Below are positions 29,508-38,073 of a stretch of 53,495 bases of DNA, one piece after another. Every line of letters begins with the position of its first letter. Positions within the stretch are counted from its first letter, which is position 1. Below the pieces are notes generated by a model that saw nothing but the letters and a program-made list of their open reading frames with translations, did not search any database and was not told the origin of the DNA. The stretch comes from Pseudomonadota bacterium (lineage in GTDB: Bacteria > Pseudomonadota > Gammaproteobacteria > Burkholderiales > Burkholderiaceae_E), in contig CAUJHG010000040.1 in the NCBI GenBank assembly GCA_963204785.1, forward strand, positions 1 to 53,495, read 5' to 3'. Made by a program: the position numbers and the translations under genes.

Positions 29508-29831
29508 TCAGACGCTGAACGACTCCCCGCAGCCGCAGGCGCCCTTCACGTTCGGGTTCTCGAAGCGGAAGCCCTCGTTGAGCCCCTCGCGGACGAAATC
29601 CAGCTGGGTGCCGTCCAGGTAGGGCAGGCTCGTCGCGTCCACCAGCACGCGCACGCCGTGGCTCTCGAACTGGACGTCCGAGGCTTCGACGCGGTCGGCG
29701 AACTCGAGCTGGTAGGCCATTCCCGAGCAGCCGCTGGTCTTCACTCCGAGGCGCAGGCCAACGCCGGCGCCTCGCTTCTCGATCGAGCGCACGACGTGCT
29801 GTGCCGCCTTCTCGGTCAGGGTGATTGCCAT
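29508..29831 (-). CDS. iscA: Iron-sulfur cluster assembly protein IscA
   Basis: A 107-residue A-type carrier protein. The three cluster-binding cysteines are Cys35 (SGCSGM) and Cys99 and Cys101 (GACGCGESF), the same numbering as E. coli IscA. It hands Fe-S clusters or iron to target proteins. It lies only 20 bp downstream of iscR, whereas iscS and iscU normally separate the two. The stop faces the lysS stop with 16 bp between them, so the operon ends here. Confidence 0.94.
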   Translation of the reverse strand: MAITLTEKAAQHVVRSIEKRGAGVGLRLGVKTSGCSGMAYQLEFADRVEASDVQFESHGVRVLVDATSLPYLDGTQLDFVREGLNEGFRFENPNVKGACGCGESFSV

Positions 29832-29851
29832 CGCTTACGAATCCTCCGTCC

Positions 29852-30382
29852 TCAGGTCGACGTCAGGCGCGTGCCATCCAGGCGGATCGGCTGCAGCGTG
29901 GACGTCGGGAACTCGAGCGCCGCGCGATGCTCGCGCAGCACCGAAACCGGCTTGACTGGCGCGGACCTCGCCTCGCGGCCGCGCTGCTTCTCGACCAGGT
30001 CCGCCAGCGAGACGGAGTCGAGGTACTCGATCATCTTGCGGTTCAGGTTGGTCCACAGCTCGTGGGTCATGCATTCGCGGTCGTCGTCGCAGTTGGCCTT
30101 GCCGCCGCACTTGGTGGCATCCAGCGGCTCGTCGACCGCGAAGATGATGTCGGCGACGGTGACCTCCTTGGATGGGCGCGCCAGCGTATAGCCGCCGCCC
30201 GGGCCACGGGTGCTCTCGACCAGGTCGTGGCGGCGCAGCTTGCCGAAGAGCTGCTCGAGGTAGGACAGCGAGATCCGCTGCCGCTGGCTGATCCCTGCCA
30301 GCGTCACCGGACCGTGATGCTGGCGCATGGCCAGGTCGATCATCGCGGTGACTGCGAAACGACCCTTGGTCGTCAACCGCAT
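29852..30382 (-). CDS. iscR: Fe-S cluster-sensing transcriptional regulator IscR
   Basis: A 176-residue Rrf2-family regulator. It starts MRLTTKGRFAVTAMIDLA, with the winged helix reading SQRQRISLSYLEQLFGKLRRHDLVESTRGPGGGY. The 2Fe-2S ligands Cys92, Cys98 and Cys104 and His107 are all present at E. coli positions (KCGGKANCDDDRECMTH). It should repress its own promoter when holding a cluster. I chose ATG 30382; a longer frame to 30418 reaches into the promoter. The C-terminal tail (about residue 145 on) is variable. iscA is the only isc gene downstream. Confidence 0.96.
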   Translation of the reverse strand: MRLTTKGRFAVTAMIDLAMRQHHGPVTLAGISQRQRISLSYLEQLFGKLRRHDLVESTRGPGGGYTLARPSKEVTVADIIFAVDEPLDATKCGGKANCDDDRECMTHELWTNLNRKMIEYLDSVSLADLVEKQRGREARSAPVKPVSVLREHRAALEFPTSTLQPIRLDGTRLTST

Positions 30383-30706
30383 TTCACACCTCCCGGAATG
30401 CTTGACTGTGAAACTCAAGTATACCTCAAATGGGACTAAATTGGTCGGATTTCATTGCGCACCGAAGGAGTGCCGCGTTCCGGTCAGGCCGAAGGGTTCA
30501 TTTCGTCTCGAATCGGGCCATCGGGCCCCTGCCCCGCCCCCTGTGGCTGACGCGCACGGTCGCAGGCCCGGGTCATTCGGAGGAAGCGCCACCGGGCGGG
30601 CCGGCGGCGCTGTGCGCAACGCTGCTGCCGGCCCAGGCGGCTTGCAGCGGACGGGCGCAGTGTGCGCCCGTGGTTGAGTTCCGGGGGCACGCCGCGCCCC
30701 CGGAAC
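30383..30706. other. Intergenic stretch, iscR upstream region to ptp 3' end
   Basis: About 320 bp without a gene. It holds the iscR promoter and IscR box near 30418-30448 and two strong hairpins at 30652-30709. The middle (about 30460-30640) is GC-rich and I see nothing definite in it. Confidence 0.5.
30418..30448 (-). promoter_or_regulatory. iscR promoter with type 1 IscR box
   Basis: Read leftward, CCGACCAATTTAGTCCC (30448-30432) fits the type 1 IscR pattern of YYGAC and AGTC half sites around an AT centre. A perfect -10-like TATACT follows at 30423-30418, and the box would cover the -35 region. This matches autorepression by cluster-loaded IscR as known in E. coli. Confidence 0.7.
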
Positions 30707-30709
30707 TCA
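30652..30709 (-). terminator. Two strong hairpins at the 3' end of ptp
   Basis: TGAGTTCCGGGGGC-7 nt-GCCCCCGGAACTCA (30675-30709) has perfect 14-bp arms, and the ptp stop codon (30707-30709) is inside the stem. CGGGCGC-5 nt-GCGCCCG (30652-30670) follows. No T tract is present. Position suggests transcription termination or 3'-end protection of the uvrB-ptp message. Confidence 0.55.
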
Positions 30710-31198
30710 GGCCGCTGCAACCTGCGTGGCGCGACGCTTGGCGACCTCGAGCAGCCCGGTGCAGGCGTCCTCGATGTAGTCGAGCACCTGCTCGAAACCC
30801 TGGGCGTTGCCGTAGTAGGGATCGGGAATCGTCGCCGACTCGTGCTCGGTGGCAAAGCGCATCAGCAGCTGCAGTTTGTGGTGCGTGCGCTTGGGGGCCA
30901 TCTGCTGCAGCGCCGACAGGTTGTCCCAGTCCATCGCGAGGATCATGTCGAACTCGTCGAAGTCCTTCTCGCGGACCCGCGCGGCGCGCAGGTCGGAGAT
31001 GTCGAAGCCGCGCTTGGCCACGGCTGTCTGGGCGCGCTTGTCCGGCGCCTCGCCGGCGTGGAAGGCATGCGTGCCGGCCGACGCGACCTTGACGATCTCG
31101 TCCAGCCCGGCCTGGCGCACCAGTTGACGGAACACGCCCTCGGCCATCGGCGAGCGGCAGATGTTGCCCATGCAGACGAACAGAACCCGCGTATTCAT
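30707..31198 (-). CDS. Low-molecular-weight protein-tyrosine phosphatase
   Basis: A 163-residue phosphatase. The P-loop is VLFVCMGNICRSP with catalytic Cys9 and Arg15, and the general-acid loop is IPDPYYG. These enzymes remove phosphate from tyrosine, often on polysaccharide-export kinases, though no such kinase is nearby. ATG 31198 gives the usual short N-terminus; an ATG at 31228, two bases after the uvrB stop, would add 10 residues. It follows uvrB closely and is upstream of iscR, a neighbour commonly seen in betaproteobacteria. Confidence 0.93.
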   Translation of the reverse strand: MNTRVLFVCMGNICRSPMAEGVFRQLVRQAGLDEIVKVASAGTHAFHAGEAPDKRAQTAVAKRGFDISDLRAARVREKDFDEFDMILAMDWDNLSALQQMAPKRTHHKLQLLMRFATEHESATIPDPYYGNAQGFEQVLDYIEDACTGLLEVAKRRATQVAAA

Positions 31199-31229
31199 AG
31201 CCAGGGAGATCGGTTCTCTTTTTGCCATT

Positions 31230-33368
31230 TCAATGTCCGACGGTGATGTGGAATTCCTTGTCGGGCGCAGGGACAGCGCCCTGAGCCGCCTGATCAGCCA
31301 CGAGCTGAACGACGTTCGCATTGCCGCTTGCTCCGAAGATGCGTTCCTTCAGGGCCGCGAGCTGGTCGCGCACCCGCGCTGCCTTCTCGAACTCGAGGTT
31401 GCGGGCGTGCTCGAGCATCTGTTTCTCGAGGCGCCTGATTTCCTTGGCCGCACCCTTCTCGCCGAGCGCCTCGAACTGCGCCTGCTGCCTCTCGGCGGCG
31501 AGATCCTCGCGCGCCTGCTGCGGATCGAAGACGCCGTCGATCAGCTCGCGCACCTGCTTGCGCACTCCGCGCGGCACGATTCCGTGCGCCGCGTTGTGCG
31601 CGACCTGCTTCTCGCGCCGCCGCCCGGTTTCGTCGAGCGCGCGGCGCATGGAGTCGGTGATGCGGTCGGCATAGAGGATCGCCTTGCCGTCCAGGTTGCG
31701 CGCTGCCCGCCCGATCGTCTGGATCAGGCTGCGCTCCGAACGCAGGAAGCCCTCCTTGTCCGCATCGAGAATGGCCACCAGCGAGACCTCGGGCAGGTCG
31801 AGCCCTTCGCGCAGCAGGTTGATCCCCACCAGCACGTCGAACACGCCCAGCCGCAGGTCGCGGATGATCTCCACTCGCTCCACGGTGTCGATGTCGGAGT
31901 GCAGGTAGCGGACTTTCACACCGTGCTCGCCGAGGAAGTCGGTGAGGTCCTCGGCCATGCGCTTGGTGAGGGTGGTCACCAGCACCCGGTCACCGCGGGC
32001 GACCCGGTCGCTGATCTCGGAGAGCACGTCGTCGACCTGGGTGCTGGCCGGGCGCACCTCGACCTCCGGGTCGACCAGCCCGGTGGGGCGCACCACCTGC
32101 TCGACCACCTGCCCCGACCGCTCGGCCTCGTAGTCGGCGGGGGTTGCCGAGACGAAGATGCACTGGCGCACCTTGGCCTCGAACTCCTCGAAGCGCAGCG
32201 GCCGGTTGTCCAGCGCCGAGGGCAGCCGGAACCCGTACTCCACCAGTGTCTCCTTGCGCGACCGGTCGCCCCGGTACATGCCGCCGAGCTGGCCGATGGT
32301 GACGTGGCTCTCGTCGATGATCATCAGCGCATCGGCCGGGAGGTAGTCGACCAGCGTGGGCGGCGGCTCGCCGGGCCGCGCGCCGGACAGGTGCCGCGTG
32401 TAGTTCTCGATGCCCTTGCAGAAGCCGAGCTCCTGGAGCATCTCGATGTCGAAGCGGGTGCGCTGCTCCAGGCGCTGCGCCTCGACCAGCTTGCCTTCGG
32501 CGTAGAACCAGCGCAGGCGCTCGGCGAGCTCGACCTTGATGTCCTCGACCGCGCGCAGCACCGTGGCGCGCGGCGTCACGTAGTGCGACGACGGGTAGAC
32601 CGTGAAGCGGGGTGTCTTCTGGCGCACCTTCCCGGTGAGCGGGTCGAAGAGCTGGATGCTCTCGATCTCGTCATCGAAGAGCTCGACGCGCACCGCGAGC
32701 TCCGCATGCTCGGCCGGGAAGATGTCGATGGTGTCGCCGCGCACCCGGAACTGGCCGCGGGCGAACTCCATGTCGTTGCGCTCGTACTGCATTCCCACCA
32801 GGCGCTGGAGGATGTCGCGCTGCGACATGCGGTCGCGCACGCGCAGCACCAGGATCATCGCGTGGTAGTCGTGCGGGTTGCCGATACCGTAGATGCACGA
32901 GACGGTGCCGACGATGACCGTGTCGCGGCGCTCGAGCAGCGACTTGGTGGCCGACAGCCGCATCTGCTCGATGTGCTCGTTGATCGAGGAGTCCTTCTCG
33001 ATGAAGAGGTCGCGCTGGGGAACGTAGGCCTCGGGCTGGTAGTAGTCGTAGTAGGAGACGAAGTACTCGACCGCGTTGTTCGGGAAGAACTCCCGCATCT
33101 CGGCGTAGAGCTGGGCCGCCAGCGTCTTGTTCGGCGCGAGCACGAGCGCCGGGCGGCCGGTGCGTGCGATGACGTTGGCCATCGTGAAGGTCTTGCCCGA
33201 GCCGGTGACCCCCAGCAGCGTCTGGTAGCTCAGCCCATCCTCCACCCCCTCGACCAGGCGCGCGATCGCCTCCGGCTGGTCGCCAGCCGGCGCAAACGGC
33301 TGGTACAGCTGGAACGGGCTGCCCGGGAAGGAAACGAGCTTCGAGCTGTCCGGCGCGAGGTCGGTCAT
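31230..33368 (-). CDS. uvrB: Excinuclease ABC subunit B
   Basis: A 712-residue helicase-like subunit of nucleotide excision repair. Walker A is [17 protein letters not shown], the damage-verifying beta-hairpin is [19 protein letters not shown], helicase motifs include [18 protein letters not shown] and TIGRAARN, and the C-terminal UVR motif ([27 protein letters not shown]) contacts UvrC. I chose ATG 33368 because homology starts just after it; the frame to 33575 adds an unrelated leader. A tail of about 35 residues follows the UVR motif. No clear LexA box was seen. Confidence 0.97.
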   Translation of the reverse strand: MTDLAPDSSKLVSFPGSPFQLYQPFAPAGDQPEAIARLVEGVEDGLSYQTLLGVTGSGKTFTMANVIARTGRPALVLAPNKTLAAQLYAEMREFFPNNAVEYFVSYYDYYQPEAYVPQRDLFIEKDSSINEHIEQMRLSATKSLLERRDTVIVGTVSCIYGIGNPHDYHAMILVLRVRDRMSQRDILQRLVGMQYERNDMEFARGQFRVRGDTIDIFPAEHAELAVRVELFDDEIESIQLFDPLTGKVRQKTPRFTVYPSSHYVTPRATVLRAVEDIKVELAERLRWFYAEGKLVEAQRLEQRTRFDIEMLQELGFCKGIENYTRHLSGARPGEPPPTLVDYLPADALMIIDESHVTIGQLGGMYRGDRSRKETLVEYGFRLPSALDNRPLRFEEFEAKVRQCIFVSATPADYEAERSGQVVEQVVRPTGLVDPEVEVRPASTQVDDVLSEISDRVARGDRVLVTTLTKRMAEDLTDFLGEHGVKVRYLHSDIDTVERVEIIRDLRLGVFDVLVGINLLREGLDLPEVSLVAILDADKEGFLRSERSLIQTIGRAARNLDGKAILYADRITDSMRRALDETGRRREKQVAHNAAHGIVPRGVRKQVRELIDGVFDPQQAREDLAAERQQAQFEALGEKGAAKEIRRLEKQMLEHARNLEFEKAARVRDQLAALKERIFGASGNANVVQLVADQAAQGAVPAPDKEFHITVGH

Positions 33369-33727
33369 TCGGTGTGTGGGGCGCGTGTTAAAATGCAGGT
33401 TCGCAGGGGAGTTGCGGGCATTTGCAGGTGGGCGTTCTCGGGCAGGCTTGTCGGCGGCTTCGGTGGTGTGGCCGCTGCCGGCGGCATCGACGCAAGCACG
33501 GCGCCCTGCGAAGCACTCGTACCCGCCCGGTTGCCGCTCCGACCTCGTCTGCGCCGCGGGTTTGCACCGCAACATCCAGACTGCTCCCGACCTGTCCGCT
33601 GTCTGGCCGGGAAAAGAAGAATTATCGCTCCGCGCCCCTCAAAAAGCCAGCCCTTTGCCCATTTATTGAGCAAAGCGAGTTGTAACATCCTGTTTCATCA
33701 ACGCATTTTCCAGGACGTAGACAAGAC
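33369..33727. other. Divergent intergenic region, uvrB / aminotransferase
   Basis: About 360 bp without a supported gene. The last 70 bp before the aminotransferase (33655-33725) are clearly more AT-rich than the surroundings and include TTTATTGAGC and TTGTAACAT, so this is the likely promoter zone, but I could not pair boxes with normal spacing. TTAAAAT lies near 33388 on the uvrB side. Confidence 0.4.
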
Positions 33728-34936
33728 ATGAGCCAGACCCTGTTCGCGTCGGTCGAGATGGCCCCCCGCGACCCGATCCTCGGCCTGACCGAGGCATACA
33801 ACGCGGATGCGCGCGCGACCAAGGTCAACCTGGGCGTCGGCGTCTACTACGACGACAACGGCAGGATCCCGCTGCTGGCAGCGGTGCGCGAGGCCGAGAA
33901 GGCGCGGCTGGCGAGCGCCCCCGCGCGCGGCTACCTGCCGATCGAAGGCATTCCCGGCTACAACGCTGCAGTGCAGCAGCTTCTGTTCGGCGCAGGGTCC
34001 CCCCTGCTGGCGGCGGGCCGCGTCGCGAGCTTCGAAGCCCTTGGCGGCACCGGCGGTCTGAAGATCGGGGCGGACTTCCTCAAGCGCCTGAAGCCGGCTG
34101 CAAAGGTCTGGATCAGCAACCCGAGCTGGGAGAACCACCGCGCCCTGTTCGAGGCTGCCGGCTTCGAGGTCGGCACCTACCCCTACTATGACGCCGCCAC
34201 CCACGGCGTCGATTTCGACGCGATGCTGGCCTGCCTGAACGGGCTGCCTGCCGGCTCGATCGTGGTGCTGCACGCCTGCTGCCACAACCCGACCGGCGTG
34301 GACCTGAGCATCGAGCAGTGGCCCAGGGTGATCGAGGCGGTGCGCGCACGTGGCCTGATCGCCTTCCTCGACTGCGCCTACCAGGGCTTCGGCGACGGGA
34401 TCGATGCCGATGCCGCGGCCCTGCGCCTGTTCGGCGACTCGGGGCTCGACTTCCTCGTCTCGAGCTCGTTCTCGAAGTCCTTCTCGCTCTATGGCGAGCG
34501 CGTGGGCGCGCTGTCGATCGTCACCGCGAGCAGGGACGAGGCTGCCCGCGTCACCAGCCAGGTCAAGCGGGTGATCCGCACCAACTACTCGAACCCGCCG
34601 ACCCACGGCGCCGCCGTGGTCGCCGCAGTGCTCTCCACCCCCGAGCTGCGCCAGCTCTGGGAGAAGGAACTGGGCGAGATGCGCGAGCGCATCCGCGCGA
34701 TGCGCACCGGCCTGGTCGCAGGGCTGAAGGCGGCCGGAGTGGAGCGCGACTTCTCCTTCGTGACCCGCCAGCGCGGCATGTTCTCCTACTCGGGGCTGAG
34801 CAGCGCCCAGGTCGACCGCCTGCGCGAGGAGTACGGCATCTATGCGGTGGGCACCGGCCGCATCTGCCTGGCAGCGCTGAACTCGAAGAACCTCGAGTAC
34901 GTGGCCACCGCGATCGCCGCGATCCTGAAGGGCTGA
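33728..34936 (+). CDS. Aromatic/aspartate aminotransferase (class I, TyrB/AspC-like)
   Basis: A 402-residue PLP enzyme moving amino groups between aspartate or aromatic amino acids and 2-oxoglutarate. The PLP lysine is Lys250 in SSSFSKSFSLYGERVGAL, with HACCHNPTGVDL and the NxGxG-like NLGVGVYYDDNG at the N-terminus. The residues fit the Ia gamma group of E. coli AspC and TyrB, and preference between the two is not decidable. AGGACG precedes ATG. A DHA2 transporter gene follows 25 bp later. Confidence 0.93.
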   Translation: MSQTLFASVEMAPRDPILGLTEAYNADARATKVNLGVGVYYDDNGRIPLLAAVREAEKARLASAPARGYLPIEGIPGYNAAVQQLLFGAGSPLLAAGRVASFEALGGTGGLKIGADFLKRLKPAAKVWISNPSWENHRALFEAAGFEVGTYPYYDAATHGVDFDAMLACLNGLPAGSIVVLHACCHNPTGVDLSIEQWPRVIEAVRARGLIAFLDCAYQGFGDGIDADAAALRLFGDSGLDFLVSSSFSKSFSLYGERVGALSIVTASRDEAARVTSQVKRVIRTNYSNPPTHGAAVVAAVLSTPELRQLWEKELGEMRERIRAMRTGLVAGLKAAGVERDFSFVTRQRGMFSYSGLSSAQVDRLREEYGIYAVGTGRICLAALNSKNLEYVATAIAAILKG

Positions 34937-34961
34937 ACGCCAAGCGCCCGCGCATCGCTGC

Positions 34962-36431
34962 ATGAGCGGCAGCCCGCAGCCGGGAGCACCGGGCGGCGCG
35001 ACCGGCGGTGCGCTGCCGCCGCACGGGTCACCGGAGTCGCGCCGCAAGTGGCTCGTGCTGCTCACGCTGATGATCGGCACGATGGCCTCGATCCTGGCCT
35101 CGACGATCGTCAACGTCGCGATCCCGGACCTGAGCCACCAGTTCGGCCTGCGCCAGTCGCAGGTCCAGTGGGTGGCTTCCGGCTTCATGGTGGCCGTCAC
35201 GGTGTCGATGCTTTTCACGCCGTGGCTGCTGCGGCGCTTCGGCCTGCGCCGCACCTACGTGGGCGCCCTGCTCGCCCTGTCGATGGGCGCCGTGATCGGC
35301 GGCCTGGCCCAGCACTACTGGCTGGTGATCGCGATGCGGGTGCTCGAGGGCCTGTCGGCGGGCGTGCTGCAACCGATTCCCGCGGTGATCATCATGCGCG
35401 CGTTCGAGGAGAACCAGCGCGGCCGCGCGATGGGGATCTACGGCTTCGGCGTGGTGTTCGCCCCTGCCATCGGCCCGAGCGTCGGCGGTGTGCTGGTCGA
35501 TCACTTCGGCTGGCGCTCGATCTTCTTCGTGATGCTGCCCTTCGCTGCTGCCGGGATCGCGCTCGCGCGCCGCCACCTGCCGATCTCGGCGGGCGCCGGG
35601 GAGAAGCCTCCGGTCGACTGGCTGGGCCTGTTCCTGATCGCCAGCGCGACGCTTTGCCTGCTCAACGGCCTGACCCGGCTGCGCGGCGGCGAAGCAGGCG
35701 TCGGCCTGGCTCTGCTCGCCGTGGCAGTGCTCGCGCTGGCGGCCTTCCTCGCGGTCGAGCGCCGGCTGGCCGCGCCGCTGATGCAGTTGCGACTGTTCCG
35801 CTCGCCCTCCTTCGCCGCCGGCGCCCTGGTGTCGCTGGTGTACGGAATGGGCATCTTCGGCTCGACCTACCTGATCCCGGTCTACCTGCAGACCGCGCTG
35901 GGCTACGACGCCGCGCACGCCGGCCTGGTGATGCTGCCGGCAGGGCTGATGATGGCGATTGCGCTCACGCTGACCGGTCGGCTGGCCGACCGGCTGCCCG
36001 TGCACTGGATGGTCGGCGGAGGGCTGGCCGTGCTGTCGTGCTCCTTCCTGCTGCTGGCGACGGTCAGCCTGTCCACCCCCTACCTGCTGCTCAATGGCTG
36101 GGTGGTGGTCGGCCGGATCGGGATGAGCTTCATCCTGCCTGCGCTCAGCCTGGGCGCCCTGCGTGGGCTCGAAGGGAATCTGATCGCCCAGGGCTCGAGC
36201 ACCATGGGCTACACCCGGCAGCTCGGCGGCGCGATCGGAGTGAGCCTGTCGGCGATCGCCCTGGACTGGCGGCTCGCAGCGCACGGATCGAGCTTCTCCG
36301 TCACCTCCGGCGACCCGCGCGCGCGGATCGCCGCCTTCGACGAGACCTTCATCGGAGTGGCGCTGGTGTGCGCACTCGCGGCGGGCCTGGCCTGGCGGAT
36401 GCGCCCGCCACCCGCACACCCATCCGGGTGA
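34962..36431 (+). CDS. DHA2-family MFS drug exporter (EmrB/QacA type)
   Basis: A 489-residue membrane protein with about 14 hydrophobic helices. Early segments read TMASILASTIVNVAIPDLSHQF, typical for helix 1 of EmrB-like pumps, with the motif C region GVVFAPAIGPSVGGVLVDHFGWR in helix 5. Proton-driven export of drugs or other small hydrophobic compounds is expected. No EmrA-like membrane-fusion partner or TetR regulator is adjacent. It starts 25 bp after the aminotransferase and may share its transcript. Confidence 0.93.
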   Translation: MSGSPQPGAPGGATGGALPPHGSPESRRKWLVLLTLMIGTMASILASTIVNVAIPDLSHQFGLRQSQVQWVASGFMVAVTVSMLFTPWLLRRFGLRRTYVGALLALSMGAVIGGLAQHYWLVIAMRVLEGLSAGVLQPIPAVIIMRAFEENQRGRAMGIYGFGVVFAPAIGPSVGGVLVDHFGWRSIFFVMLPFAAAGIALARRHLPISAGAGEKPPVDWLGLFLIASATLCLLNGLTRLRGGEAGVGLALLAVAVLALAAFLAVERRLAAPLMQLRLFRSPSFAAGALVSLVYGMGIFGSTYLIPVYLQTALGYDAAHAGLVMLPAGLMMAIALTLTGRLADRLPVHWMVGGGLAVLSCSFLLLATVSLSTPYLLLNGWVVVGRIGMSFILPALSLGALRGLEGNLIAQGSSTMGYTRQLGGAIGVSLSAIALDWRLAAHGSSFSVTSGDPRARIAAFDETFIGVALVCALAAGLAWRMRPPPAHPSG

Positions 36432-36453
36432 GCCTCGATGCTCGCACGAGAAT

Positions 36454-36482
36454 TTGACCCGAGCTGCGTGACTGGTTAGAAT
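36454..36482 (+). promoter_or_regulatory. tRNA-Asn promoter
   Basis: TTGACC (36454-36459) and TAGAAT (36477-36482) are separated by exactly 17 bp, and the tRNA begins 10 bp after the -10. This is a strong sigma-70-type promoter. Confidence 0.85.
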
Positions 36483-36492
36483 TCAAGGCTGT

Positions 36493-36568
36493 TCCCCGAT
36501 AGCTCAGTCGGTAGAGCGCCGGACTGTTAATCCGTAGGTCCCTGGTTCGAGCCCAGGTCGGGGAGCCA
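36493..36568 (+). tRNA. tRNA-Asn (anticodon GTT)
   Basis: 76 nt with encoded CCA. The acceptor stem is TCCCCGA paired with TCGGGGA, the D arm GCTCAGTCGGTAGAGC, the anticodon loop CTGTTAA with anticodon GTT, and the T arm CCTGGTTCGAGCCCAGG. Confidence 0.98.
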
Positions 36569-36585
36569 AGAAATCCAGCAAGCAC

Positions 36586-36618
36586 AGGCCCACTTTCCGG
36601 TGGGCCTTTGTGTTTGTG
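36586..36618 (+). terminator. Intrinsic terminator of tRNA-Asn
   Basis: AGGCCCAC-6 nt-GTGGGCCT followed by TTGTGTTTGTG. The 8-bp GC-rich stem and T-rich tail lie 18 bp after the tRNA 3' end. Confidence 0.88.
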
Positions 36619-36711
36619 CGTCCCGCCGCGCACCCTTCCCTTTCGGCGCGCCCTCGTCTTTCCGGACCGCGATGCGCGCGGCGCCGAAGCAGGGCGGCGG
36701 CCTTCAGGGCC

Positions 36712-37383
36712 TCAGGGTCCGTCCGCACGGCCCTCGCCCAGATCCAGGCGCAGCCAGGTGCGCAGCGGCCCGCCGACGCGGGCGCTGTCGTAAGCCATCC
36801 AGTCCAGGCTGCGGATTTCGAGTTCGATGTCGGGGCACCGTGTCATCGGCCGCAGGCGCTGCTCGATCTCGCGCAGCGGCCAGGCGCCACGGTAGAGGCC
36901 CCCGGTGACGTGGGGCAGGTAGGGCGTCTCGTCGTGGTGCGGCGCAGAGCCCTGGAGGGCTTCGCGCAGGCGCTGCAGCACGCCGCCATCGTCGTGCACC
37001 GACAGGCACACGGCCGAAATGAAACTGAAGGCGCCGCCGATGCGCAGCCGGAACGGCTTCAGCCGCAAGCGGCGCACTTCGGCAAGCTGCTGCGCGAGCC
37101 GGTCGATCGTGAAGTCGTCCGAGCGCCGCAGCGTCGGCGCCGGGAAACCGCAGATGTGCAGCGTGACGTGGGCCTGGCGCTCGTAGGCGGGCAGGAGCAA
37201 GGGGCCGAGCGCTTCGCGCATCAACGCCAGGCGTCGATCGACTTCGGGATCCGCGATCTCGATCGCCCACACCGAGAACCGCGGCCGGCCGTGGTGCCAC
37301 TGGCGGAAGTCGCGCTGTTCGCTCGGCACCGTGCGCCGCGGGGCCGGACCGAACGCGTGTCCGTCGCGCCAGAACCCGGTCAT
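36712..37383 (-). CDS. 2H phosphoesterase / 2'-5' RNA ligase-like protein in the B12 operon
   Basis: A 223-residue soluble protein with two histidine motifs, His72-Val-Thr74 (AHVTLHICGFP) and His158-Val-Thr160 (LPHVTGGLY), spaced as in the 2H phosphoesterase superfamily (LigT, cyclic phosphodiesterases). Those enzymes open or close 2',3'-cyclic or 2'-5' phosphodiesters in nucleotides or RNA. Its ATG overlaps the cobC stop (ATGA), so it is the last gene of the cobalamin operon. I know of no role for this fold in B12 synthesis; a part in handling nucleotide-loop or ribazole phosphates is speculation. The strand between the motifs is well preserved. Confidence 0.78.
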   Translation of the reverse strand: MTGFWRDGHAFGPAPRRTVPSEQRDFRQWHHGRPRFSVWAIEIADPEVDRRLALMREALGPLLLPAYERQAHVTLHICGFPAPTLRRSDDFTIDRLAQQLAEVRRLRLKPFRLRIGGAFSFISAVCLSVHDDGGVLQRLREALQGSAPHHDETPYLPHVTGGLYRGAWPLREIEQRLRPMTRCPDIELEIRSLDWMAYDSARVGGPLRTWLRLDLGEGRADGP

Positions 37384-37988
37384 GCTCGCCATTGCGCAAG
37401 GCGCAGTTCGACGCATGCTGCATGCGCTGGCGCGATCGGCCAGGATTCGGGCCGGACTGCCTTGCCGTGGCCCTGCTGCAGCCACGCGGCCGCGCTGAGC
37501 CACCCGCCGTGGGTGACGAGCACGCGCGCCGCTCCGGGGTCGAAGCTGCCGACGCGCTGCAGCAGGGCATAGACGCTCTCGCCGCCACCGGGTGCACAGG
37601 ATTCGAAATCGGCGCACCAGGCGTCGATCTCGTCCTGCGGAACGGCGCCCCAGTGCGCGCCGTCCCAGCGGCCGAAGTCGAGTTCCGACAGCGCGGGGTC
37701 GACGCGATGCACCCAGCCCCAGCGCGCCAGCCAGGCGCCCACTTGCGCGCTGCGCCGAAGCGGTGAGGTGATCACGATCTGCGGCAGGCGATCGCGTCGC
37801 GCCACGGTGCGGATCCGATGGGCCAGTCGCTTCGCCCGGCGTGGGTCGGTCGGCAGGTCGGTGCGTCCGATGCAGCGGCCCTCGGCGTTCTCGGCCCGGG
37901 GATGCCGCCAGGCCAGGATGGTCGGCTCGCTCACCGCAGAGCCCTCGGCACGCGCGAGCACGCCCGGCAGCAGCGCCGGGCGGGCCAT
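37380..37988 (-). CDS. cobC: Alpha-ribazole phosphatase-like histidine phosphatase (CobC)
   Basis: A 202-residue histidine-phosphatase-fold protein. The phosphohistidine motif is LAWRHPRAEN (RHP in place of the more usual RHG), followed by GRTDLP, ITSPLRRSAQ with the second arginine, LSELDFGRWDGAHW and LVTHGGWL with the second histidine. In the lower B12 ligand pathway it would dephosphorylate alpha-ribazole phosphate or adenosylcobalamin phosphate. ATG 37988 is taken; GTG 37934 with GAGG 8 bp upstream is a good alternative that removes 18 residues. cobS ends about 85 bp upstream. Confidence 0.87.
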   Translation of the reverse strand: MARPALLPGVLARAEGSAVSEPTILAWRHPRAENAEGRCIGRTDLPTDPRRAKRLAHRIRTVARRDRLPQIVITSPLRRSAQVGAWLARWGWVHRVDPALSELDFGRWDGAHWGAVPQDEIDAWCADFESCAPGGGESVYALLQRVGSFDPGAARVLVTHGGWLSAAAWLQQGHGKAVRPESWPIAPAHAACVELRLAQWRA

Positions 37989-38073
37989 CGTCCAGCGGGA
38001 CCCCTCCGCACACGCGCGCAGACCCTTCGGCGAGCGGCAGCGCCGCTTGCCCTCAGCGGCAGCGCGGCTGCCC

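Noticed and set aside
33369..33727. LexA box upstream of uvrB
   Set aside because: No CTGT-N8-ACAG-like palindrome was found in the divergent region.
36493..36568. tRNA-Asn as an integration site
   Set aside because: No integrase gene or repeated tRNA 3' end was found downstream; the B12 operon follows directly after the terminator.
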